Below are positions 1-8,590 of a DNA stretch of 64,000 bases, in pieces. Made by a program: the position numbers and the translations under genes. How positions within the stretch are numbered: the stretch's first letter is position 1; each line of letters opens with the position of its first letter. The DNA comes from Pseudonocardia sp. ICBG1293 (lineage in GTDB: Bacteria > Actinomycetota > Actinomycetes > Mycobacteriales > Pseudonocardiaceae). Location: contig NZ_JAHLEL010000014.1 in the NCBI RefSeq assembly GCF_020131355.1, positions 1 to 64,000 on the forward strand, written 5' to 3'. The notes beneath the pieces were generated by a model. It worked only from the letters and a program-made list of their open reading frames with translations. It had not been told where the DNA came from and did no database searches.

Positions 1-109
1 GTCGGAGATCATCCCCGGCAACCGGACGTGCGCAACCCGTGGTGGGGCGGGAGGGCGTTGCGGTCGGTCCGGCGGGTCGTCGCGGCGCCGGGCGTGGCAC
101 GCTGGGCGG

Positions 110-960
110 GTGGCGGTCGACGAGCGGGGCGAGGCGGTGCTGGCCGCGGCGACCGCGGCGGCCCGCCGGAGGTTCTCCGGGGAGCTGGTGGCGGCCTACA
201 CGCTCGGCAGCCTCGCGCACGGTGGGTTCGCCCCCGCCGTCAGTGACGTCGACCTGGCCCTGGTGCTGCGGGGGACCGACGCCGGCACCGCCTCGCGGGT
301 GCACGACGTCGTCGCCGCCGCCCGGGACGCCGCCGCGGGCACCGACGGCCTCGCCGAGCGGCTCTCGGTGTTCTGGGCGGACCCCGCGACGGTGCGCCAC
401 GGCCCCGGTGGCCGACCGTCCCGGCTCCCCGCCGTGGACCGGCTCGACCTGCTCGACTCCGGGGTGCTGCGTCACGGCACCGACGTCCGCGACGGTGCCG
501 TGCGCCCCACCCACGACGAGCTGGTCCGCGGATCCGCGCAGTTCCTGGTCGACCGGGTCGACGACCACTGGCTCGCCGGCGTCGCCGACCCGGCGGCGCT
601 GCTGGCGCGCGGCGTCCGGGCGGTCACCAAGACCGTGCTGTTCCCGGTCCGGTTCCTGCACACGCTGCGGACCGGGGGGATCGGTCGCAACGAGGCCGCC
701 GTCGCCTCCTACGACGGCCCGCACGCCGGGCTCGCGACCGCGGCGCTGGCCTGGGGCACCGGCCCGGTCGGGGAGCGGGTCGTGGCCTGGTCGCTGCTCA
801 CCGAGCACCTGGCCGGCTCCACACCGAGTGCGTCGAGGCCCACCTGCGCGCGCTGCCCGGCGACGACCCCACCGTCACCGGGCTGCGTGCGCTGCGCGAC
901 GCGCTCGCCGTGCTCAGTCCTTCGCGGGCCGCCGCCCGACGAACGCCCCGACCCCGGTGA
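110..960 (+). pseudogene. Nucleotidyltransferase-domain protein, frameshifted
   Basis: The GTG-started frame reads a polymerase-beta-type nucleotidyltransferase core: YTLGSLAHGG (helix-turn GS motif) followed by SDVDLALVLRG, whose two aspartates would bind the catalytic metals. The family transfers nucleotides to proteins, RNAs or antibiotics; the substrate here is unknown. Around position 815 the frame breaks: downstream, the +1 frame continues with plausible protein (LHTECVEAHLRALPGDD) to a TGA at 958-960. One extra G near 815 would restore a protein of about 283 residues. Without repair, the frame runs on antisense into the neighbouring dehydrogenase, which is not credible coding. The repaired 3' end overlaps the convergent acyl-CoA dehydrogenase by about 47 bases. 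Confidence 0.65.
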
Positions 961-2134
961 CCGCACGCCCGACGACCAGGGTGTTGATCTCCTTGGTGCC
1001 CTCGTAGGAGTAGAGCGCCTCGGCGTCGTTGAAGAACCGGCCGACCTTGTTCTCCAGCAGGATGCCGTTGCCGCCGAACACCTCGCGGGCCCGGGCGACG
1101 GCGTCCCGCAGCATGATCGTCGCCTGTCGCTTGGCCAGGGCGGCCTGCTCGTCGCGGAAGGTGCCGTCGTCCTGCATCTGCGCGACCCTGACCGCCATCC
1201 CGAGCGAGGCGACGACGTCGCCCAGGATCGACACCAGGTGGTCCTGCACCAGCTGGAACGACGCGATGGGCTGCCCGAACTGGACGCGCTCGACGGCGTA
1301 GTCGCGGGCCAGCTCGTACACCCCGGCCATCGCGCCGACCGCGTTCCAGGCGACGCCGCCGCGGGTCACCCGCAGCACCCGGTTGGTGTCGCGGAAGGAC
1401 TCCGCGCCGGGCAGCCGGTTCGCCTCCGGCACCCGCACCCCGGAGAAGGCCAGGTCGGCGTTCTGCACGGAGCGCAGCGCGAGCTTGCCCTCCATCTTCG
1501 TCGCGGTGAACCCGGGCATGTCCTTCTCGACGACGAACCCCTTCACCGGGCCGCCGGTGGGGTCGTCGGTCACGTCGCGGGCCCACACGACCACCAGGTC
1601 GGCGAAGGTGCCGTTGCCGATCCAGCGCTTCGCGCCGTCGATCACCCACACCGCGTCGTCGCCCTCGCCCTCACGGCGGGCGGTGGTCTCCAGCCCGCCC
1701 GCGACGTCGGACCCGCCGTGCGGCTCGGACAGCGCGAACGCCCCGATCAGCTCCATCCGGCGCATCGCGGGCAGCCAGCGGCGCTTCTGCTCCTCCGAAC
1801 CGCACAGGTCGATCGAGGACAGGGCCAGACCGGCGTGCACGCCGAAGAAGGTCGCCATCGACGGGTCGACCCGGGACAGCTCCATCGACACGAACGAGGT
1901 GAGCAGCCGCGAGTACGCGGGCCGGTCCGGCCACTCCCGGGCCAGACCGACGACGTCGAGCTCGGCGAAGCCCGGGATCAGCTCGTGCGGGAACTCGGCA
2001 CGGTCCCAGTACCCGTCGGCGATCGGCGCGATCCGGGTCTCGGCGAAGTCGCGGACCCGGGCGAGGATCTCCTTCTCCTGCTCGCCCAGCAGGTCCAGGT
2101 AGCCGTAGAGGTCGGCGGGCAGGGGGCTGGTCAT
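914..2134 (-). CDS. Acyl-CoA dehydrogenase (FAD flavoprotein)
   Basis: A 406-residue acyl-CoA dehydrogenase of the usual length, with an N-terminal helical domain, the middle-domain signature GAFALSEPHGGSDV, and a C-terminal helical domain ending in SYEGTKEINTLVVGRA. The glutamate of SYEGT (about residue 378) is at the position used as catalytic base in the glutaryl-CoA dehydrogenase/ACX4-like clade. The arginine that binds the distal carboxylate in glutaryl-CoA dehydrogenase is not evident (the local sequence is TFFGVHAG), so glutaryl-CoA is not a safe substrate assignment. It is the last gene of the 4957-914 operon: its ATG overlaps the TGA of the 3-hydroxyacyl-CoA dehydrogenase (ATGA), implying translational coupling. 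Confidence 0.9.
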   Translation of the reverse strand: MTSPLPADLYGYLDLLGEQEKEILARVRDFAETRIAPIADGYWDRAEFPHELIPGFAELDVVGLAREWPDRPAYSRLLTSFVSMELSRVDPSMATFFGVHAGLALSSIDLCGSEEQKRRWLPAMRRMELIGAFALSEPHGGSDVAGGLETTARREGEGDDAVWVIDGAKRWIGNGTFADLVVVWARDVTDDPTGGPVKGFVVEKDMPGFTATKMEGKLALRSVQNADLAFSGVRVPEANRLPGAESFRDTNRVLRVTRGGVAWNAVGAMAGVYELARDYAVERVQFGQPIASFQLVQDHLVSILGDVVASLGMAVRVAQMQDDGTFRDEQAALAKRQATIMLRDAVARAREVFGGNGILLENKVGRFFNDAEALYSYEGTKEINTLVVGRAVTGVGAFVGRRPAKD

Positions 2135-3033
2135 GACTGCTCCAGGGTGTCGTCGCGGGCGGCGAGCACGGCGGTCTCGGCGCGGTCGCGTGCGGTGGTC
2201 AGCGCCTCGCGGCTGGGGCCGTAGGCGTCCTCGGTGGCGCTGCTGATCGCCTCGACGGTGTCCGCGTCGAGGGTGGGGGTCCCCAGGTCGGCCCAGCGTC
2301 GTGCCATGCCCGGCCCGAGGTGCTCGAGCAGGTGGCGCAGGCCGCCGTCGCCGCCGCCGAGGTGGAAGGACAGGAACGGCCCGCCGGTCGCCCAGCGCGG
2401 GCCGAGCGCGCCGGTGACGACGCGGTCGAGCTCGGCGGGGGAGACGACCCCGTCGCGGACCAGGGACACGGCCTCGCGGAACAGCGCGGACTGCAGGCGG
2501 TTCCCGACGAAGCCGTACACCTCCTTGTGGATCTCGACCGGGTCCCTGCCGAGGCCGCGCAGGAGCTCCGCGGCGCGCTCGACGGCGTCGCGCCCGGTCC
2601 GCCGCCCGGCGACGAGCTCGACGAGCGGCAGCACGTGCGGCGGGTTGAACGGGTGCGCGACCAGCAGCCGCGCGGCGGCGTCGTCGGGCAAACCGGCGGC
2701 GATGTCGCTGGGCAGGATCCCCGAGGTGGAGCTGAGCAGCAGCGCCCCGGCCGGGGCGTGCGCGGCCACCGTCGCCCAGATCTCCCGCTTGACCGCGAGG
2801 TCCTCCGGGCCCTGCTCCTGCACGACGTCGGCGCCCGCGACCGCGGTGGCGAGGTCCGGCTCGCAGGTGACCCGGTCGAGCAGCTCCGGCGAGCCGAAGC
2901 GCGCCACCCCGGTCTCGACGACGTCGGCCAGGTCCGGCCGCGGGTCGGTGACGACGACGTCGTGCCCGGCCGCGGCCAGCAGCACCGTCCAGGAGACGCC
3001 GATCGTGCCGGCGCCGATCTCGGTGATCCTCAT
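2131..3033 (-). CDS. 3-hydroxyacyl-CoA dehydrogenase, carnitine dehydrogenase/lambda-crystallin type
   Basis: This 300-residue NAD-dependent dehydrogenase starts MRITEIGAGTIGVSW, a Rossmann GxGxxG placed right at the N-terminus. The centre has AHPFNPPHVLPLVE and GFVGNRLQSALFRE, hallmarks of the family, with a C-terminal dimerisation helix bundle. It resembles the CdhA homologue at 60044-61021 (both carry a GP..W..GP.L.FHL.GG.GG block), so a 3-hydroxy substrate that is not a classical fatty acyl-CoA is possible. It starts 1 base downstream of the preceding stop and overlaps the next gene by 4 bases. Oxidation of a 3-hydroxy acid or acyl-CoA to the 3-keto form fits the adjacent decarboxylase. 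Confidence 0.87.
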   Translation of the reverse strand: MRITEIGAGTIGVSWTVLLAAAGHDVVVTDPRPDLADVVETGVARFGSPELLDRVTCEPDLATAVAGADVVQEQGPEDLAVKREIWATVAAHAPAGALLLSSTSGILPSDIAAGLPDDAAARLLVAHPFNPPHVLPLVELVAGRRTGRDAVERAAELLRGLGRDPVEIHKEVYGFVGNRLQSALFREAVSLVRDGVVSPAELDRVVTGALGPRWATGGPFLSFHLGGGDGGLRHLLEHLGPGMARRWADLGTPTLDADTVEAISSATEDAYGPSREALTTARDRAETAVLAARDDTLEQS

Positions 3034-3034
3034 G

Positions 3035-3769
3035 TCAGCGCTCCAGGTAGTCGTGCACGGTGGTGACCGGCGCCAGGGTGAGGTCGGTGAGCACGTGCGA
3101 GGCGGAGACGACCTCGCGCACCGGCAGGTCCGCCAGCGGTGCGAGGACGTGGTGGGACAGCTGCAACCGCGCCGGGCCGGTGAAGGCACGCTTCACGGTC
3201 AGGTCGGTGATCCGGGTGCGCACCAGGCGGGCGTCGACCGGGCCGGAGCGGCCGGGGACGAGCTTGACCATGAACGTCGGGACGCCGATCTGCGCGGCGG
3301 CCTCGGCCGGGTCGAGCGGCGCGTGCTGGTAGGCCATCGTCGCGACGGCGACCGGCAGCGACCCCTTGTGCAGGGTGCCGACCAGCGCGCCGTCCTCCAC
3401 GGCCAGCCGCGGGGTGCCGAACGCCTTGGGGTAGGCGCTCTGCTCGCGACCGGCGAAGGTGGCCGGTGAGTTGTCCAACCACATGCCGTGCAGGTACTCG
3501 CCCTGCTCGCCGTCGAAGGAGCAGGCCAGCGCCTGGCCGGACTCGGTGTAGGGGCCGAACCCGTCGACGTCGCCCATGTGCATCACCTCGAACCGGACCA
3601 GCGGGTCCCCGGCCACCAGCGGCTCGGGCAGCGCGTGGCGGAACGCGTCGGGGTCGGTGCGGTAGACGACGTTGAGGTACTCGCGGTCGGTGAACCGGTG
3701 CGCACCGGGTGGGAACGCCGGCGCGGTCAGCGGGGTGGTCCCGGCGGCGAGGACGTCGGCGGCCCTCAT
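3035..3769 (-). CDS. Acetoacetate decarboxylase family protein
   Basis: The 244-residue length and motifs (GEQGEYLHGMWLDN, then SAYPKAFGTPRL) match the acetoacetate decarboxylase superfamily, which decarboxylates beta-keto acids through a Schiff base on lysine. The lysine of AYPK is residue 115, the position of the Schiff-base lysine in clostridial enzyme. The neighbouring residue, a pKa-lowering lysine in the clostridial enzyme, is alanine here. That could mean altered chemistry or a different substrate. The ATG overlaps the repaired stop of the CoA-transferase (ATGA) and the TGA lies 1 base from the next start, so it is inside the operon. Acetoacetate itself as substrate is not proven. Confidence 0.85.
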   Translation of the reverse strand: MRAADVLAAGTTPLTAPAFPPGAHRFTDREYLNVVYRTDPDAFRHALPEPLVAGDPLVRFEVMHMGDVDGFGPYTESGQALACSFDGEQGEYLHGMWLDNSPATFAGREQSAYPKAFGTPRLAVEDGALVGTLHKGSLPVAVATMAYQHAPLDPAEAAAQIGVPTFMVKLVPGRSGPVDARLVRTRITDLTVKRAFTGPARLQLSHHVLAPLADLPVREVVSASHVLTDLTLAPVTTVHDYLER

Positions 3770-4957
3770 CGGACCAGCACCCCGTCGGCGACCAGCGCGT
3801 CGATCTCGTCCTCGGTGCGGCCCAGCTCGCGCAGCACGTCGGCGCCGTCGGCGCCCAGCGCCGGGGCGTGCGTGCGCATGCCCCCCCGGGGTGCCGGTGA
3901 ACCGGACCGGGAACCCGATCGAGCGGTAGCGGCCCTCGGTCGGGTGCTCGGACTCGGTCAGCAGGCCGCCGGAGGTGACGTACGGGTCGGTCCCGGCGTC
4001 GTCGACCGCGAGCACCGGCGCGAACGGGATCGAGTGCTGTGCGCACAGCGCCGCCCACTCCTCGGTGGTGCGCTGCGGGGCGAGCTCGCCGATCAGCGCG
4101 TACAGCTCGGGCTGGTACGTCGCCATCGCGGGCGAGGTGGCGAACCGCTCGTCGGCGGCCAGGTCCTCGCGGCCGGCGGCGGTGAAGAAGTCCGCGATGT
4201 TGCGTGGGGTGTAGGGCAGGATGCAGGCCCAGCCGTCCTTCGTGGCGACGGCCTCGTGCCCGGCGGCCATCGACCGGTTGAACCCGGTCGGCCCCTCCGC
4301 GGGCACGAAGGTGTGCCCGGACAGGTGCTCGACCAGGTTGAACGCGAGCAGCGTGTCGGTCATCGGGACCTCGACGAGCTGGCCCTCGCCGGTGGCCCGC
4401 TGGTGGATCACCGCCGCCAGCGTGGAGTAGGCGATGGTCAGTGCGCACACCTTGTCCGCCAGGATCGTCGGCGCGTAGGACGGGGTGCCGGTCGCGCGGC
4501 GCATCAGGTCCACCATCCCCGAGGACGCCTGCACGATCTCGTCGTACGCGGCCCGGTCGGCGAGCTCGGAGTCGCTGCGGAAGCCCTGGGCCCGGACCTG
4601 CACCAGCCGCGGGAACCGCTGCGACACCCGGTCGGGTCCGAGCCCGAGCCGGTCCAGCGCGCCGGGGCGCATGTTCGTCACGAGCACGTCGGCGGTGTCG
4701 AGCAGGTCGTCGAGCACCGCGCGGCCCGCGTCGGTCTTGAGGTCGAGCGCGACCGAGCGCTTGTTGCGGTTCACGTTGAGCGCGAGCGCCCCCATCCCGG
4801 GATGGCGCTGCGGCAGCGTGCGGCGGGTCATGTCCCCGGCCGGCGGCTCGACCTTGATCACCTCCGCGCCGAGGTCGCCCAGGATCTGGCAGGCGTAGGG
4901 GCCCATGACCACCGAGGCCAGGTCGATCACCCGCAGCCCGTCCAGTGCGCCACCCAT
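3766..4957 (-). pseudogene. CaiB/BaiF-family CoA-transferase, frameshifted in a G7 run
   Basis: From ATG 4957, preceded by GGAGGGAG, the frame reads a class III CoA-transferase: LDGLRVIDLASVVMGPYA, LGAEVIKVEPP, LNVNRNKRSVALDLK, and AAYDEIVQASSGM with the catalytic aspartate. These enzymes swap CoA between carboxylic acids through aspartyl-CoA intermediates. At 3881-3887 a run of seven C (seven G in the gene) shifts the frame after FTGTPGG. Removing one base continues the protein (MRTHAPALGADGADVLREL) to a TGA at 3766-3768 that overlaps the decarboxylase start as ATGA. The perfectly placed overlap strongly favours a true frame of 396 residues and a one-base sequencing error or recent mutation. 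First gene of the operon. Confidence 0.85.
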
Positions 4958-5028
4958 GTCGTGCTCCCTCCGGTCGGTCCGCGTTCCGTTCTCCATGAGC
5001 ATGGCTAACCTTCGTCTCCCCTGCGAGC

Positions 5029-5051
5029 TAGGCTTACCCATATGCGTAAGC
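5029..5051 (+). promoter_or_regulatory. Possible leaderless promoter and dyad at iclR start
   Basis: TAGGCT at 5029-5034 is a plausible -10 placed 7 bases before the ATG at 5042, as in leaderless actinobacterial transcripts. GCTTAC (5032-5037) and GTAAGC (5046-5051) form a 6-bp inverted repeat around the start codon that could serve as an autoregulatory site. The 84-bp interval also has to hold the promoter of the divergent CoA-transferase operon. No convincing -35 was seen. Confidence 0.4.
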
Positions 5052-5752
5052 GACACCGGACCGTGGACCGCGTGGCCGGACTGCTGGAGGCCGCCGCGCG
5101 CCGCCCGGACGGCAGCACGCTGTCCTCGCTGGCCCGCCGGGTCGGCGCCCCGGTGTCCTCGGTGCAGAAGCTCGTCGACGGCCTCGTCGCCGCGGGGAAC
5201 CTCGACGAACGCGACCGTCGCTACACCCTGGGGCCCGCACCGTGGATGCTCGCGGCGAGAGCCGGGGAACCACCCGTCCCGGCGATCCCGCACGAGGCAC
5301 TGGACCAGCTCGCCCGGCACGCCGGCCTGCCGGTCCTGCTCGCCGCGCGGATCGGCGACGACGCCGTCTACCTCGACTGGGCCGGCGCCGACGAGGCGTT
5401 CGACGTCGCGCTGTCCGCCCGGGTCCGCGCGCCGCTGCCGGACACCGCCGCCGGCCGGGTGCTGCTGGCCCACCTCGCCGCACCCGAGCGCAAGCGGGTC
5501 GCGCTGGCCGCGCACGACGGCGACCCGGGGGCCGCGGCCGCCCTGCTCGAGGCCTGCGGCCGCATCCGGGCCGACGGGTTCGAGCGGGGCGCCAGTGGCG
5601 CGCTGCTGCCCGGGGCGACGGCGGTCGCCGTCGCCCTCCGCCACGACGGCCGGGTGACCGGGGCGCTCTCGGCGGCCGCCCGGGGCGTCGGGCCGCTGCC
5701 GGGTGAGGTCGTCGACGCCCTCGCCGATGCCGCGGGAGCCTGGTCCAGCTGA
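5042..5752 (+). CDS. IclR-family transcriptional regulator
   Basis: This 236-residue protein has an N-terminal winged helix (RTVDRVAGLLEAAARRP, then LSSLARRVGAPVSSVQKLVDGL as the recognition region, about residues 6-50). A ligand-binding domain follows from about residue 80, with the family pattern LARHAGLPVLLAARIGDDAVYLD and DTAAGRVLLAHL. IclR proteins usually regulate neighbouring catabolic genes in response to a pathway metabolite. It is divergent from the CoA-transferase/decarboxylase/dehydrogenase operon with only 84 bp between starts, so it is the obvious candidate regulator of that operon. The start is the ATG with a leaderless-type -10; no ribosome binding site is seen. Confidence 0.85.
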   Translation: MRKRHRTVDRVAGLLEAAARRPDGSTLSSLARRVGAPVSSVQKLVDGLVAAGNLDERDRRYTLGPAPWMLAARAGEPPVPAIPHEALDQLARHAGLPVLLAARIGDDAVYLDWAGADEAFDVALSARVRAPLPDTAAGRVLLAHLAAPERKRVALAAHDGDPGAAAALLEACGRIRADGFERGASGALLPGATAVAVALRHDGRVTGALSAAARGVGPLPGEVVDALADAAGAWSS

Positions 5753-5800
5753 GCCGCCGCGCCAGGTTTGCCGCCGGGTGTGCCGGGAAGGACCGGAGGG

Positions 5801-6899
5801 ATGCGTACCGACTGGATCCGACCCCTGAACGACAGCGACGGCCCCTTCGCGACCGTCGTGCTCGACGCCACGCACGACACCGCCGACGCCACCGAGCAGT
5901 ACCGCCTGCGGTGGCGTGACCTGCGCGAGCGGCTCGCCGACGACGGCGCCGACGAGTCGACCCTCGCCGTTCTCGACGACGCGGTGACCGCCGCCGCCGC
6001 CCCGGACGGCACGGCGGGGCGGGTGCTCGTCGCCGACCCCGCCCGGGTGCTGCTGGACCGCCACACCGAGTTCCCGCCCGAGCGGGGGACCGCGGCCTGG
6101 GGCCCGGTCCCGGACCTGCTGGGCGTGCTCGGCGCGGTGGGGGAGGACGTGGCGACCGTGGTCGTCGCCCTCGACCGGACCGGCGGGCGGGTCCGCGGTG
6201 TCGACGGCACCGTGGAGGAGGTGTCGACCGACTCCGGTGGTCCGGTCCACAAGGCGAACGTCGCGGGTCCCGGTGAGGGTTCGGCCGACGCGCGGGTCGA
6301 GGAGACCTGGAAGCGCAACGCCCAGGTCGTCGCCGAGCGGGTCGACGCGCTGGTCCGCGGCGGCAACGCCGCCCTGCTCGTCGTCGCCGGGGACGCCGGG
6401 TCCCGGGCCCGGCTGCGCGACGAGCTCCCCCCCGACCTCGGCCGCGATCATGGCCGAGATCGAGAACACCGGCGGGACGGTCCCCGAGCAGGTCGACGAC
6501 ACCGTCCGCGCCGCCGCCGACGAGGTCCGCGAGTCCCGCCGCGGCGAGGCCGTGACGAGCTTCGCCACCGCGTCCGGGCGGGAGGACGGGCTGGCCGTCA
6601 CCGGGCTCGGTGACGTCGCCGGCGCCACCCGGGCGCACGCCGTCGAGACCCTGCTCCTCGACCCGGCCGCGGTGCCCGGCACCGAGCTGGTCGCCGGCAC
6701 CGACCCGGCGGCGGTGGGGGAGAAGGCCGACGAGCTCGTCGGGGACACGCCGGTGGTGTCCGGCCCGGCCGCGAACGTGCTGGGGCGGGCGGCCGCGGCG
6801 ACCGGCGCCGCGGTCGTGCTGGTCCGGCCGGGGGACGAGGTCACGCTCACCGACGGCGTCGGCGCGGTCCTGCGCTTCCCGGTCGGCCCCGCCGCCTGA
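5801..6899 (+). pseudogene. eRF1/Vms1-like protein (Rv2629 type), frameshifted in a C7 run
   Basis: The product resembles the actinobacterial Rv2629-like group related to peptide-release-factor eRF1 domains: an N-terminal region with RVLVADPARVLLDRH, a central VEETWKRNAQVVAERVDALV..LLVVAGD segment, and a C-terminal segment with AVETLLLD, ELVAGTDPAAVGEKADEL and AVVLVRPGDEVTLTDGVGAVLRF. The role is not established; ribosome-associated stress function is family inference. Seven C at 6427-6433 break the frame after DELPP. Six C would join it to TSAAIMAEIENTGG and give one protein of about 365 residues. Start chosen at ATG 5801 with an upstream GGAGGG. Confidence 0.75.
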
Positions 6900-6914
6900 A
6901 CGCGCCGCCGTCGT

Positions 6915-6944
6915 GCCCCGTCTCCGGGCCCGGCCGTCCGGGGC
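6915..6944 (+). terminator. Possible hairpin terminator
   Basis: GCCCCG (6915-6920) pairs with CGGGGC (6939-6944), and the loop contains a further CCGGGCCCGG palindrome. It lies between the eRF1-like gene and the next gene. No T-run follows, so the call is weak. Confidence 0.35.
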
Positions 6945-6961
6945 GGGGCATGATCGGTTCC

Positions 6962-7441
6962 ATGAGCGACCAGCGGATCGAGTCCTCCCGTGTCGTCGAC
7001 GCGAGTCCGGCCGACATCTTCGCCGTGCTCCGCGACCCGCGTGGCCACGTGGCCGTCGACAGCTCCGGGATGCTGATGTCGGCGGAGGGGGATCCGGTCT
7101 CCGCCGCCGGCGACACCTTCGTCGTGCACATGGACCGGGAGTCCCTCGGTGACCGCCCGATGGGCCGCTACGACGTCACCGTGCACATCGCGACCTACGT
7201 GCCGGACCGGGAGATCTCGTGGACGATCGTCGGCGTGATGCGTCCGCCCGTCGGTCACGTGTACGGCTACCGGCTGGAGCCGCTCGACGAGGCCGAGGGG
7301 GGCGGAACCCGCGTGGTGTCCTGGTGCGACTGGTCCGACATCCACCCGCAGTACCGCGACTCCGACCTGTTCCCGGTGATCTCCGCGGCGTCGCTGCGGG
7401 CGACCCTGGGCATCCTCGCCCGCACGGTGCAGCGGGGCTAG
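6962..7441 (+). CDS. SRPBCC (START/Bet v1-like) domain protein
   Basis: About 159 residues with the polyketide-cyclase/dehydrase-type pattern: SRVVDASPADIFAVLRDPRGH at the N-terminus, RYDVTVHIATYVPDREISWTI in the middle, and a C-terminal helix SAASLRATLGILARTV. The fold makes a hydrophobic cavity that binds lipids or ligands; no catalytic residues can be assigned. An in-frame ATG also exists at 6950; I prefer 6962 because the domain begins directly after it, but neither has a clear ribosome binding site. The stop TAG overlaps the stop of the convergent DoxX gene by 4 bases. Confidence 0.75.
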   Translation: MSDQRIESSRVVDASPADIFAVLRDPRGHVAVDSSGMLMSAEGDPVSAAGDTFVVHMDRESLGDRPMGRYDVTVHIATYVPDREISWTIVGVMRPPVGHVYGYRLEPLDEAEGGGTRVVSWCDWSDIHPQYRDSDLFPVISAASLRATLGILARTVQRG

Positions 7442-7836
7442 CGGGTCCGGCGCAGCAGCACGAGCGAACCGCACGCCCAGATCGCCCAGGCCACCAGCAG
7501 CGGCTGGAACAGCAGCCGGGTCGCCCGGGCGCCGTCGCTGTCGAGACCGAACGCGTCGGTGCCGGTGACGTACTGGGACACGTTCCCGGGGAAGACCAGT
7601 ACGAACAGCACCGCCACGACCAGCCCGACCTGCGGCCGGAGCCGGGCGGGCGCGACCAGCACCGCCGCCCCGACGCCGAGCTCGACGACCCCGGACACCA
7701 GCACCACCGCTGCGGGTGCCGGCAGGAACGGCGGCACCTGGGCCAGGAACTCCGCCGGGACGAGCAGGTGCGCGACACCGGCGGCGACCAGGAACGCGCC
7801 CAGCAGCAGCCGGGCGGCGGTGCGGACCGCGTGCAT
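7438..7836 (-). CDS. DoxX-family membrane protein
   Basis: A 132-residue protein with four hydrophobic segments (LLLGAFLVAAGVAHLLV; AAVVLVSGVVELGVGAAVLV; QVGLVVAVLFVLVFPGNVSQYV; LLFQPLLVAWAIWACGSLVLL), typical of the DoxX/DoxD-like family of inner-membrane proteins linked to redox balance. The start at 7836 has GGAGGCGAGC just upstream. A more upstream in-frame ATG at 7854 would add six residues but lacks a binding site. Function beyond membrane location is not evident from the sequence. Confidence 0.8.
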   Translation of the reverse strand: MHAVRTAARLLLGAFLVAAGVAHLLVPAEFLAQVPPFLPAPAAVVLVSGVVELGVGAAVLVAPARLRPQVGLVVAVLFVLVFPGNVSQYVTGTDAFGLDSDGARATRLLFQPLLVAWAIWACGSLVLLRRTR

Positions 7837-7862
7837 GCTCGCCTCCGGCGTCATCGATTCTG

Positions 7863-7868
7863 GGTATA
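7863..7868 (-). promoter_or_regulatory. Possible -10 element of the doxX-like gene
   Basis: On the minus strand TATACC lies about 8 bases before the in-frame ATG at 7854 and 26 bases before the preferred start at 7836. Transcription from here would give a short leader that includes the GGAGG at the preferred start. No -35 was assigned. Confidence 0.35.
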
Positions 7869-7941
7869 CGCCGGTCCCGGTCGAACCGGAGCCGGCCTGC
7901 GGTGCGGACACCGGGGACCACCCTTCCACGGAGGCCCCGAC

Positions 7942-8229
7942 ATGACCGCTCCCGAGACCGTTCCGGCACCCGGTGACTACGGCGACGGCCCGGTGTTCCT
8001 GCGCGTGCACCGCACCCGCGCGGCCGGACACTGGCCGGTGCCCGGCTTCGAGCGCGAGGTGAACGACCGCGGCCTGGCCGCCGACGCCGAGCACGACTGG
8101 GTCCGCGTCCCCCAGGACAACAGCCGCTGCGGGCACGCCGACCGGGACCGGCTCGTCGCCGACCACGCGCTGCCGGCCGACGCGGTCGCGGTGGTGCGGT
8201 TCCGTCCGGCAGGCGGCCCGCGCCGCTGA
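7942..8229 (+). CDS. Hypothetical 95-residue acidic protein
   Basis: The ATG has GGAGG 9 bases upstream. The product begins MTAPETVPAPGDYGDGPVF and is rich in Asp, Arg and His, with no membrane segment or signal peptide and two histidine/cysteine patches (NSRCGHADRD). It is not recognised. It stands alone, divergent from the DoxX-like gene across 105 bp, and codon usage with G/C third positions supports it being real. Confidence 0.55.
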   Translation: MTAPETVPAPGDYGDGPVFLRVHRTRAAGHWPVPGFEREVNDRGLAADAEHDWVRVPQDNSRCGHADRDRLVADHALPADAVAVVRFRPAGGPRR

Positions 8230-8590
8230 CGGGCCGTCGCGGTACCTCCCCCCGGTCCGACCGTCGTCACCCCGTTGTCGTAGCAGCGCGCCGACGACCG
8301 GGTCACCGTGTGCACCGACACTGCGCGCTGCGGGTGAATCCGACGTGTTTGCGATTGAGTCCCGCCGCGCCGGGGAACGTCTCGTGCAGAACGGCACGAC
8401 ACAGTCTTCTGCACGGACCGGGCGCTGGGGAGCCTTCCGGTCCGTCGGCCCCGGGTCCGGGGCGCGACCGCTTCGGGGGTGGTCGCGTTCCGGGCCCGTT
8501 CCTCGTCGTGACCGGCCCGCGGGAGCCCGGTGCCGCACCGATCCTGCGGGCTCGGATGAACTCCGGACATCGAGCGCTTACCCTGTCGGA
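8230..8590. other. Intergenic region without a recognisable gene
   Basis: No convincing coding frame was found. It contains one stem-loop, CGCGACC (8463-8469) with GGTCGCG (8481-8487), loop 11 bases. At the right edge TACCCT sits about 6-8 bases before the ohrR ATG and could be its -10 for a leaderless message. A small RNA cannot be excluded. Confidence 0.4.

Noticed and set aside
914..2134. Glutaryl-CoA dehydrogenase
   Set aside because: Overall similarity is real, but the substrate-carboxylate arginine is not evident, so only acyl-CoA dehydrogenase is claimed.
110..2224. A 704-codon plus-strand frame
   Set aside because: Only the first part is nucleotidyltransferase; after the break near 815 it is antisense to the acyl-CoA dehydrogenase.
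3035..7969. A 1644-codon open frame on the minus strand
   Set aside because: It joins the true decarboxylase and CoA-transferase frames through the G7 frame error, then runs antisense through the iclR and eRF1-like genes with Arg/Gly-rich nonsense.
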